Below are positions 16,605 through 23,796 of a stretch of 64,000 nucleotides of DNA, one piece after another. The notes beneath the pieces are model-generated. The model did no database searches. It saw only the letters and a program-made list of their open reading frames with translations, and was not told the DNA's origin. The DNA is from DSVQ01 sp964484765 (GTDB lineage Bacteria; Planctomycetota; Planctomycetia; Planctomycetales; Planctomycetaceae). Both the position numbers and the translations under genes were made by a program. Location: the NCBI GenBank assembly GCA_964484765.1, contig CAZAGI010000008.1, forward strand, positions 87,852 to 151,851. Reading direction: 5' to 3'. Numbering within the stretch: the stretch's first letter is position 1; each line of letters begins with the position of its first letter.

Positions 16605-19091
16605 TTATTCCTCGCGAATCTCCAGTGCCGTTTTTGCCGCGATGGGACCGGGGACCGTTTGGACCTTGCCCGTGGACCAAGTGATTTCGACGGTGTCCGC
16701 CTGACCGGCGTCACCCAGCCCAAAGTACAGCGGAAGAACGCTTTGGGAAAGATACCCCGATTTTCCATCCAGCACTTTGAGATACGACTGCGATCCCGCC
16801 GTGACCTTCACCGTCGCCCCCAGGCCATCACGATTCGAGGTCGTTCCCACGAGTTTCACCGTGACCCAATTCAGCTTTGGCGACTTCTCCGCGAGATCGC
16901 TGATGAGCACCATCGGCTCGGAGCCAAAATCGTTCGTGATGATGTCGAGGTCGCCATCGGCATCCAGGTCAAACATCGCTGACGATCGCGACCCGAGGGA
17001 CGACCAGACGACCACCCGACCGCTTCGGTCTTTGCAGTCGAGGTGGTCCCGATCGGTGCCGGAACAATCGACTTCGAACCACGGAATGCCCGTGCGACCG
17101 CGCCGGCGCGGTTCGACTCCCAAAGCGAATTCTGCCGGGATAAACTTTTCACCTCGCTGGTTGAGCAGCAGCGAATTGATCCCGTATCGGAACGGAAAGT
17201 TCATGGATGACGCGATGAAGACGTCGTCCCAGCCATCGGCATTGAGATCGCCGACGCTGAATCCCCACGGCCAATAATTTTCCACGCCCACGCGATCGGA
17301 GACTTCTTCGAAACTTCCGGACGCCGTCCGGCGAAACAACGCATTCCCCCAGATGCTGGCCCCGTTGGTTTGCAGCAGCGATTCCGGCCAGACCATCTGC
17401 GCTTTCAGGTGTTCGGCTTCCGGCCCCACCTCCTGGCTCATGTCCGAGTGCATGTCGGTAATGTAGAGATCGAGCATGCCGTCGTTGTCATAGTCGAAGA
17501 CCTTGACACCCATCGCGCCCCAAGGCGTTTTGGGAAAAACTTCACGGCTGCGCTTCTCGAAACGTTTCCCGCCCATGTTTTCGTAGTACTCGTTGTGCCC
17601 TTGCATATTGAGCACGTACAAATCAAGCCAGCCGTCCTGATTCACGTCGATCGGCGTCGCGTCGCCGGACCAGCTTTCGTCACGCAGGTTGACTTCCGTG
17701 GACACCTCCGCAAACCGCAAGCCCCCTTCATTGCGGTACAGCAGGCTCGGCTCGTTTCGTTCCGGCTTGAGATGTCCGGCAAAGGCATCTTTGTGAGCCA
17801 CGTAGGAACCATCGGCGGCTTTCTCATCGGTGGTGTAAACGCCGACGTTGCAGACGAACAGGTCGAGCCGGCCGTCCCGGTTGTAATCAAAACAGACCAC
17901 GCCCGAGGAATGCGCGACGTGTTCGACACCCGCGGCCGTGGTGACATCACGAAAGACTCCGGTCCCATCGTTTTCAAAAAGCAGATTCCCCCCGCGAACG
18001 GTGGTCACGAAGAGATCCGCATCGCCGTCGTTATCAAGATCAGCGAACGAGGCCGTCACACCGATGCGCCCCGGCACGGCGACCCCCGCCTTGTCGGTGA
18101 TGTTCTCGAAGCGACCGCCGCCCAGGTTGCGATAGAGCTCGTTGCCGCCGAGTTGGGAAACGAAGTAGACATCGCTCTTTCCGTCGCCGTCGACATCAGC
18201 GACAGCGAGTCCATTGCCGTGATCGTAGTGCGTCGCCTTGTAGCTTTTGCCGGCATCCGCCACGACCCGGTTGCGAAAACCGATGCCGCTTTCGGGCAAT
18301 CGATCGACGAACGAAAACTCGTGGAATACCGGCTCATTTTTGATTTGTACCAACTGACGCTGACGGCGCTCGACCAGGCTTTGGTAGGCATCGAACAGGT
18401 TTTCAGGAACAGGTTTCAGCTCGTGAATTATCCGAGTGGCATCACGTTTCAAACGGACGACGTCTTCCGTCAACATCCCATCGTAGTAACCGCGGATTTG
18501 CCCTTGCTGATCAACCAGTACAAATTGCGTACTGTGCAGAAACGGGTTGGACGTGTTTTCGGTCTGTTCGCCCACCGGAAGTTTGAAACCTTGCTCACAC
18601 AGCGACCACAACGCCGATCGGTCGCCGGTCAGAAAGCTCCACGACTTCCCGTCGGCTTTGTGCTGCTGGGCGTAGGTCTCGAGCACAGATGCCGTGTCGT
18701 GCGCCGGGTCAACCGTGAATGTCACAAGCTGCAGTTGATGGGCACTCAATTCTTCATTCAGCTGGTGCTGCAATTCCGCCATGCGTGCGGTTTGCTGCGG
18801 ACACGTCGCCGTGCAGCGCGTGAAGATGAAATCCGCAATCCAGACTTTGCCCCACAATTGACCGGCCTCGAAGCGCGTGCCGGTCTGATCGACCAATTCA
18901 AACTCCGGGACCTGGCCAAGAATCCGCACGGGATCGCTGGGGACGACTGCGACCGGTGCTTCGGACGTCGCTGTACCGTCGGCGGAAGCCGCGGGTTTCA
19001 ATGCGGTTGTGGAAGAACTGCATCCCAGCCACAACAAGGCGCCGACAGCGACGGCCCGGCAGACAAGGCTCCCTCTTGGAAACTCAATCAT
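16605..19091 (-). CDS. SCO1/SenC - FG-GAP/UnbV fusion protein
   Basis: The 828-residue protein starts with a short hydrophobic leader ending in LWLGCSSS, a possible lipoprotein site. A SCO1/SenC thioredoxin-like domain follows (about residues 50-220) with the copper-binding CxxxC (TRCTATCPQ) and the distal histidine (FLHSTQFVLVD). The rest is FG-GAP/VCBS repeats (VADVDGDGKSDVYF, DLDNDGDADLF, DYNRDGRLDLF) ending in an UnbV-like domain (RDGLGATVKV...GYLSQSVLPLYFGLG). SCO proteins deliver copper to cytochrome oxidase CuA sites. The start overlaps the stop of the cupredoxin-like gene by 8 bp, so they are translationally coupled. Confidence 0.88.
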   Translation of the reverse strand: MIEFPRGSLVCRAVAVGALLWLGCSSSTTALKPAASADGTATSEAPVAVVPSDPVRILGQVPEFELVDQTGTRFEAGQLWGKVWIADFIFTRCTATCPQQTARMAELQHQLNEELSAHQLQLVTFTVDPAHDTASVLETYAQQHKADGKSWSFLTGDRSALWSLCEQGFKLPVGEQTENTSNPFLHSTQFVLVDQQGQIRGYYDGMLTEDVVRLKRDATRIIHELKPVPENLFDAYQSLVERRQRQLVQIKNEPVFHEFSFVDRLPESGIGFRNRVVADAGKSYKATHYDHGNGLAVADVDGDGKSDVYFVSQLGGNELYRNLGGGRFENITDKAGVAVPGRIGVTASFADLDNDGDADLFVTTVRGGNLLFENDGTGVFRDVTTAAGVEHVAHSSGVVCFDYNRDGRLDLFVCNVGVYTTDEKAADGSYVAHKDAFAGHLKPERNEPSLLYRNEGGLRFAEVSTEVNLRDESWSGDATPIDVNQDGWLDLYVLNMQGHNEYYENMGGKRFEKRSREVFPKTPWGAMGVKVFDYDNDGMLDLYITDMHSDMSQEVGPEAEHLKAQMVWPESLLQTNGASIWGNALFRRTASGSFEEVSDRVGVENYWPWGFSVGDLNADGWDDVFIASSMNFPFRYGINSLLLNQRGEKFIPAEFALGVEPRRRGRTGIPWFEVDCSGTDRDHLDCKDRSGRVVVWSSLGSRSSAMFDLDADGDLDIITNDFGSEPMVLISDLAEKSPKLNWVTVKLVGTTSNRDGLGATVKVTAGSQSYLKVLDGKSGYLSQSVLPLYFGLGDAGQADTVEITWSTGKVQTVPGPIAAKTALEIREE

Positions 19092-19596
19092 GTCTCTCCC
19101 CCGCCCGTTGCAGCCAGGCGATCCATTCCGCCGGGGATTGCACGACCATGGTTCCTGAAAGTTCATTACGACGATCGCCGCAGAATTGCCCGCCGCGCAG
19201 TGTCAACGACCCCGGTTGTTGCTGGGACACATGCAAACGGAAGGTCATCTCCGGAACGGCGATTTCCTGCAGCTTCAATTCGGGCAACGCGAAGGAATAG
19301 ACGAAGTCGGCACTTTCGAGCAGGAATCGCACCGGGACACCGCTGGGCACATGCAAGTGGTTACCGACCGCGATGTCATCCCCCGTCAACAGTTCCCCAT
19401 CGGGTCCGGGGTAGGTGACTTCCCAACGGCAATCGCGCCCGACGACTTTCACCACGAGCGGTTCGCCAATATGGAAATTCGAACGCTTGGCGGGGGTGGG
19501 GGTCTTCGCCAAAACCGTTTCGATCACGGAATCCTGACAGTCCACGAAGAACAGTGTCGAAACCACCATCAAGGCTGCGAACACCAGACGACTCAT
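19084..19596 (-). CDS. Exported cupredoxin-like protein resembling a degenerate cytochrome oxidase subunit II
   Basis: The 170-residue protein has a hydrophobic leader (LVFAALMVVSTLFF) and a domain whose order of segments follows the CuA domain of oxidase subunit II: WEVTYPGPDG, NHLHVPSGVPVRFLL, SADFVYSFALPEL, then GGQFCGDRRNELSGTMVV. The CuA ligands are mostly lost: the first His is Tyr, only one of the two Cys remains, and the last His is missing. It sits between an FGE-like lipoprotein and a SCO1 domain protein, with overlapping stops and starts on both sides. It may bind copper differently or act as a scaffold; CuA function is unlikely. Confidence 0.7.
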   Translation of the reverse strand: MSRLVFAALMVVSTLFFVDCQDSVIETVLAKTPTPAKRSNFHIGEPLVVKVVGRDCRWEVTYPGPDGELLTGDDIAVGNHLHVPSGVPVRFLLESADFVYSFALPELKLQEIAVPEMTFRLHVSQQQPGSLTLRGGQFCGDRRNELSGTMVVQSPAEWIAWLQRAGERHD

Positions 19597-20630
19597 GGTC
19601 GCGGCTCCGTGCTCGCGACGGCGGAATTCGCCGCCGGCGATCGCACCACGCGAAAGCCCACGATGCAATTGCGCATCTTGTCCACGAGGCCCACACGATC
19701 CGTCGAGCGTGTGAACGTCGTCAAACTCAAATACGAACCTCCCCGAACGATGCGACTCCCCTTTTCCGGCTTCTCGTCGGGATCATCAATGGTCTTGCCA
19801 GCATAGTCCTTCAACATCCACGTGTCCGAACACCATTCAAAGACGTTGCCGTGCATGTCGTACAAACCGAAAGCATTGGGACGAAAGCGTCCGACGGGAG
19901 CAGTGAAGGCGTAACCATCGCTCCACTCCACCGACCATTTAGCGAAGGGATAGGCCGCTTTCAGTTGGGCATCACAGATGTTCCCGAAACCTTGCATGTC
20001 GTCGAATTCGGCCCCAGCCGACCAGGGGGTCGTGGTTCCGGCACGGCAGGCGTATTCCCACTCGGCTTCGGTCGGCAAGCGATAAGTTTGTCCCTCGGCT
20101 TTCGACAGCCAATCGCAGAAGGCCACGGCATCATGCCAGCAGATGTTGATCACCGGATGATCGTCCGTTTGGTCAAAACCCGTGTACTTCCAGGTTCCTG
20201 CGGCGTGAAGCGACAGGCGTTTCGTCGCGGCATCGTAGGCGTAACCACCGCCGTCTTTTTCTGCCAATGTTTTGAACCTGGCGGCTTCAACAAAGCGCCG
20301 GAACTGCCCGACCGTGACTTCGTGCATGCCGATTTCAAACGGGTGTTCGATCTTCACCAGGTGCTGCGGTTTCTCGTCGGGTCGCGCCTCAGTGTCACTT
20401 TCCGGAGCGCCCATCAGAAACTCGCCCGTCGGCAATCGAACCAACTTCATGCCGATCGAGTTCTCGACGAAATCAACCCCCGGCGGCAGATCGTTCTGTA
20501 CCACTGCGGCGGCGACGAGGGGTGTCATGCTTTGCGCTTCGGACTTCGCGCAGCCGCTGGCGACCATGCCAATGCAGGCGGAACTCGTCGTGACGAAGAC
20601 GAACGAAACCCATCGTACAGGGATGAACAT
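19593..20630 (-). CDS. FGE/SUMF1-domain lipoprotein
   Basis: The 345-residue protein has a lipobox-like leader (ACIGMVASGC) and a complete formylglycine-generating-enzyme-sulfatase domain: GEFLMGAP, HEVTVGQFRRFV, HPVINICWHDAVAFCDWLS, YRLPTEAEWEYACRAG, NAFGLYDMHGNVFEWCSD and RIVRGGSY. The two active-site cysteines of true FGE after the RGGSY segment are missing (Ser/Thr-rich instead), so it probably does not activate sulfatases. It is first in a three-gene operon; its stop overlaps the next start as ATGA. A TTG at 20654 or GTG at 20636 could also be the start. Confidence 0.85.
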   Translation of the reverse strand: MFIPVRWVSFVFVTTSSACIGMVASGCAKSEAQSMTPLVAAAVVQNDLPPGVDFVENSIGMKLVRLPTGEFLMGAPESDTEARPDEKPQHLVKIEHPFEIGMHEVTVGQFRRFVEAARFKTLAEKDGGGYAYDAATKRLSLHAAGTWKYTGFDQTDDHPVINICWHDAVAFCDWLSKAEGQTYRLPTEAEWEYACRAGTTTPWSAGAEFDDMQGFGNICDAQLKAAYPFAKWSVEWSDGYAFTAPVGRFRPNAFGLYDMHGNVFEWCSDTWMLKDYAGKTIDDPDEKPEKGSRIVRGGSYLSLTTFTRSTDRVGLVDKMRNCIVGFRVVRSPAANSAVASTEPRP

Positions 20631-21189
20631 CGGCACGGATTTGCTCCCGACCAAGCCGCGCGAACTTGACCTCGTATTAGTCGAAGCGCGAGCGCCGGCA
20701 CTCCGTAATCTGCAAGTCTGCTGCCGGAGTTGCGCGAATTATGAAGCAAACGCATGTTATTGCGGCAGTTTCCGGTGGAAACAGCCGCGCGAAATCAGAA
20801 AACGATGCCGATCGTGAATCGCAGACCGCCATCGCACACTGCTTTCCGCGCTCGCGGGACGTTGATCGGCAGAATGTCTGTGGGCCTCCCCAGCCACGTT
20901 TTCTGTGCACTGCGCTGGATCGCTCGCTGCTGATGAATGTGGCAGCCCTGCACTCACAGTTGGCAAACACCGCTGATGATCGTAAGTCCTTAGAAATCTC
21001 ACGATCTCGATAGCTCGATGGTGGTTAAGTGTTGTGCTGCGCTCGCTCGGCAGTCACGGCGCGCGATTTGCAATGTGTTTTTTTTAATCAAAAGCCGGAT
21101 TGCGTGCCTCCCGTAATCGCCGGCCTTTCACCGCGTGGAATCTGATTCCGATTTCGACGGTCGTGCTACGCTCACTCAGAGGGGCAATC
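20631..21189. other. Intergenic region between divergent genes
   Basis: About 560 bp separate the FGE-like gene (minus) from the membrane protein gene (plus). I see only short open frames without recognisable features, and an AT-rich run around 21075-21095 that may belong to the plus-strand promoter. No RNA gene or repeat was recognised. Confidence 0.5.
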
Positions 21190-22041
21190 ATGGCTTCACC
21201 CATCGTCGCTGACGCATTGGAGCAGCGAGCCTCGGTCTCTCCAACTTCCCCTGCAAACAAGGTGCGGACAATTACGATTCCGCGCAGTTCTGTCCGCTGG
21301 GGTGTCACGGCACTCTTTGCGACACTGCTGGCATGGCCGCTGGCGATCGCGTTCGAAGGCCGCTTTCCGGTCGAGAACCTCTCGGTAGAGATGACGAATC
21401 GCATTCGAAACAACCGTGATGATGCGATCGCTTGGGCGAAGGAACGGAGCAACCGCTGGGAGTCGATGTACCGGACTTCGGTAGCGTGCCTCACCGGATT
21501 CGGTGCCGTCCTTGGCTGTGTCTCCGGATTGCTTGGGGCAACGAAGACTGCGCCGCTGCTCGCCCGAATGCGGTACCTGCTGGCTGGCCTCATGCTCGGG
21601 GCGCTGTTTGCTGCCGCCGGGGCATACCTCGAAGCCGGCTTCTTGATCAAAATCGAGAAATTCGGGCTTGATCCGATGTATGGCACGATGCTGGGTCACG
21701 CGGTCGCGTGGACCGTGATCGCGGTCGGTTTGGCCCTCTCGTCGACCCTTTCCGTTTCGGGATGGAGTTCAAAGCTCGGCGCGGCCGGACGGGCGGCGGT
21801 CGGTGCTTTGCTGGCGGCCGTGTGTTATCCACCGATTGCGGCGATCCTGTTCCCCCTCGATCGCTCCGATTTGCCCATTCCGGAAGGCAACCTGAACAAG
21901 CTGCTGTTCCTCGGAACTGCCGCTGTGCTGACGAGCACCCTGCTGGGATACGTGCCCAACCGAACTGCGGTGGACATGCCGGCGACAATCGAGCCACCGG
22001 TCGCTCCGCTGCCGGAAACGTCACGGATGGTGACAGCCTAA
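21190..22041 (+). CDS. Hypothetical integral membrane protein
   Basis: The 283-residue protein has a polar N-terminus of about 35 residues and then six likely membrane helices: WGVTALFATLLAWPLAIAF, SVACLTGFGAVLGCVSGLL, a helix from YLLAGLMLGALFAAAGAYL, AVAWTVIAVGLALS, AVGALLAAVCYPPIAAILF and LLFLGTAAVLTSTLLGYVP. I do not recognise a family. An Arg/Asn-rich segment (about residues 60-95) between helices 1 and 2 may form a loop domain. The ATG at 21190 is preceded by AGAGGGG, a usable ribosome site. It has no close partner; a DUF1559 gene follows 127 bp downstream. Confidence 0.7.
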   Translation: MASPIVADALEQRASVSPTSPANKVRTITIPRSSVRWGVTALFATLLAWPLAIAFEGRFPVENLSVEMTNRIRNNRDDAIAWAKERSNRWESMYRTSVACLTGFGAVLGCVSGLLGATKTAPLLARMRYLLAGLMLGALFAAAGAYLEAGFLIKIEKFGLDPMYGTMLGHAVAWTVIAVGLALSSTLSVSGWSSKLGAAGRAAVGALLAAVCYPPIAAILFPLDRSDLPIPEGNLNKLLFLGTAAVLTSTLLGYVPNRTAVDMPATIEPPVAPLPETSRMVTA

Positions 22042-22168
22042 GGGTTTGCGGCACGAAACGTAGTACCACAGAGAAGTATTGATCGGTTCTCAAAAAGAGC
22101 TCTCACTCTTCTGCAGTTGTTTCCGTTCGAGAGATCGTTCTCGTTCTTTTTCAGGAGGTCGGTGGATC

Positions 22169-23161
22169 ATGAATCGAGTCAAGCCGTCATCGTGGTCGGC
22201 GTATATTCGAAAGTGTGGCTTTACACTGATCGAGTTGCTGGTGGTGATTGCCATCATCGCCATCCTGATTGCGTTGTTGTTGCCCGCGGTGCAGCAAGCC
22301 CGAGAAGCTGCTCGCCGCACGCAGTGCAAGAACAATATGAAGCAGATCGGTCTCGCGCTTCACAACTATCACGACACGTACTCTTCGTTCCCGGTCGGCA
22401 ACTACTATAACTACGCTGGTAACTGGCGTGTGGGCATTTTGCCGTATCTTGATCAGGGGAATGTCTTCAACAAACTGACCTTCACCGGTAACGCGCCGGA
22501 CTTCAATGCCTGGTCGGGAACGTACGGAATCAATGCGGTCTTTCGCGGGTTGCTGATTCCGGGGTACAACTGCCCGTCGAGCACTTTGCCTCGGAACTCG
22601 ACGCTGGGCGTGATGAACAACTTCGACAACGGCCAGACGATGGACTACGTCGGGATCTCGGGCGGCGTTGACGAACTTGCTCCCAACCGCTGGGATCCTT
22701 CGGGTCTGGGGCTCTGCACCGACATCGTTTACTCCGGGCGGATGTGCCACAACGGCCTACTGCCGGCGTTGCGCCATAAGAATCTCCGCGATGCCACCGA
22801 TGGGACGACGAACACCATGCTGGTGGGAGAGCAGTCGGGCATGCTGCAAAACCAGGATGTCCGGGCGAACTACTGGGGTGGTTGGGGTGGCACCAGCCTG
22901 GGCCGGACGGTCTTCCCCGCCGTCACGGGATGCGAAATCGTCACCGGGATCACGACCGTCCGTTATCAGATCAATGCGACCAGTGCCCCCAGCGGCAACC
23001 AGCCGTGGTATCTCAATACGGTCTTGAACTCGTACCACACGGGTGGGTGTCACGCATTGCTCGCCGATGGTTCAGCGAGGTTTCTGTCACAGAACATGAA
23101 CCTCCCGACGCTGATTTACCTCTCCGTGGCGAATGACAACCAGGTTCTGGGTGAATTCTAA
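22169..23161 (+). CDS. DUF1559 prepilin-like protein
   Basis: The 330-residue protein starts with a type IV prepilin-like signal (KCGFTLIELLVVIAIIAIL), followed by LLLPAVQQAREAARR and the DUF1559 domain that ends with HTGGCHALLADGSARFLS. The family is greatly expanded in planctomycetes and is taken to be pseudopilin-like surface or secretion proteins; single functions are unknown. AGGAGG at 22153-22158 lies 10 nt before the ATG and fixes the start. A strong hairpin terminator follows at 23199-23230, before a small lipoprotein gene, a common neighbour of DUF1559 genes. Confidence 0.93.
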   Translation: MNRVKPSSWSAYIRKCGFTLIELLVVIAIIAILIALLLPAVQQAREAARRTQCKNNMKQIGLALHNYHDTYSSFPVGNYYNYAGNWRVGILPYLDQGNVFNKLTFTGNAPDFNAWSGTYGINAVFRGLLIPGYNCPSSTLPRNSTLGVMNNFDNGQTMDYVGISGGVDELAPNRWDPSGLGLCTDIVYSGRMCHNGLLPALRHKNLRDATDGTTNTMLVGEQSGMLQNQDVRANYWGGWGGTSLGRTVFPAVTGCEIVTGITTVRYQINATSAPSGNQPWYLNTVLNSYHTGGCHALLADGSARFLSQNMNLPTLIYLSVANDNQVLGEF

Positions 23162-23198
23162 GTGCGGTTCATAGCACGGAATCGCTACCAATTCTTGT

Positions 23199-23230
23199 GC
23201 GGACTCGGCGCAGTGTGTTGCCGAGTCCGC
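23199..23230 (+). terminator. Hairpin terminator after the DUF1559 gene
   Basis: GCGGACTCGGC (23199-23209) and GCCGAGTCCGC (23220-23230) form a perfect 11-bp GC-rich stem with a 10-nt loop, followed by TTTA. It lies 37 bp past the DUF1559 stop codon. Confidence 0.8.
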
Positions 23231-23274
23231 TTTACAACAACATCTCCACTTCAGATCTAGGGGTTGATGTGGGA

Positions 23275-23688
23275 ATGAAGATCGAAGCGCTGTTACGAGT
23301 CTTCGCCGTTTCTGCTGGAGCGATGTGTCTGGGTTGCGGGGACGGTGCGCCGCCGAAGTTTCCGGTGGCCGGTGCGGTGACGTTCAAAGGTCAGCCAGTC
23401 ACGGAAGGGATGGTGAATTTCTACCGCCAAGATGGTGGAGCGATTGCGGCCGTGATTGATGGCAGCGGAAAATTCGTGGTGGATCGCGGACTGCGCGAGG
23501 GGCAGTATCGAGTGTATATCGAACCGCCCCCCACGTTTATGACACCGCCACCGCCAGGGGGGCCGCCGAAAATCGCCGCGAAGACGTATCCCAATTTCCC
23601 CGAGAAATACCGCCAGGCGGCGACCAGCGGGATTTTGGCAACCGTCGAACCGAAAGGGAACATGTTTGAGTTCGACATGAAGCCGTGA
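23275..23688 (+). CDS. Small lipoprotein with a carboxypeptidase-regulatory-like (transthyretin-like) fold
   Basis: The 137-residue protein has a lipoprotein signal (AGAMCLGCGDG) followed by PKFPVAGAVTFKGQPVTEGMVNFY, the typical opening of the planctomycete transthyretin-like lipoproteins that sit next to DUF1559 genes. A proline-rich loop (PPPTFMTPPPPGGPPK) lies in the middle and FDMKP at the end. It is likely anchored to a membrane facing the periplasm; no activity is known. The ATG at 23275 is chosen because it directly precedes the signal sequence. It is separated from DUF1559 by a terminator, so it may have its own promoter or rely on read-through. Confidence 0.8.
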   Translation: MKIEALLRVFAVSAGAMCLGCGDGAPPKFPVAGAVTFKGQPVTEGMVNFYRQDGGAIAAVIDGSGKFVVDRGLREGQYRVYIEPPPTFMTPPPPGGPPKIAAKTYPNFPEKYRQAATSGILATVEPKGNMFEFDMKP

Positions 23689-23738
23689 CCGGCAATCCGT
23701 GCCTTGTCGCGTGTTGCGTGTCAATTCGAGGAAGTGTT

Positions 23739-23789
23739 GCCTCTGCTCGTCGCCGTGGGTGTTCTAACCCCTCGGTCAAGAGCAGAGGC
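23739..23789 (+). terminator. Hairpin terminator overlapping the next gene's ribosome site
   Basis: GCCTCTGCTC (23739-23748) and GAGCAGAGGC (23780-23789) form a perfect 10-bp stem around a 31-nt loop, followed by TCTTT. It lies 51 bp after the lipoprotein stop. The 3' arm contains AGAGG, the best ribosome site for the ATG at 23797, so the structure could also gate translation of the next gene. Confidence 0.6.
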
Positions 23790-23796
23790 TCTTTGC

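Noticed and set aside
17370..19418. Long open frame (682 codons) on the plus strand, antisense to the SCO1-FG-GAP gene
   Set aside because: It is a shadow of the high-GC codon pattern. The minus-strand protein has clear domains over the same bases, and the plus-strand translation has none.
20741..21013. Small plus-strand frame (90 codons) in the 560-bp gap
   Set aside because: No ribosome site, no domain and a polar, random-looking composition. I do not support it as a gene.
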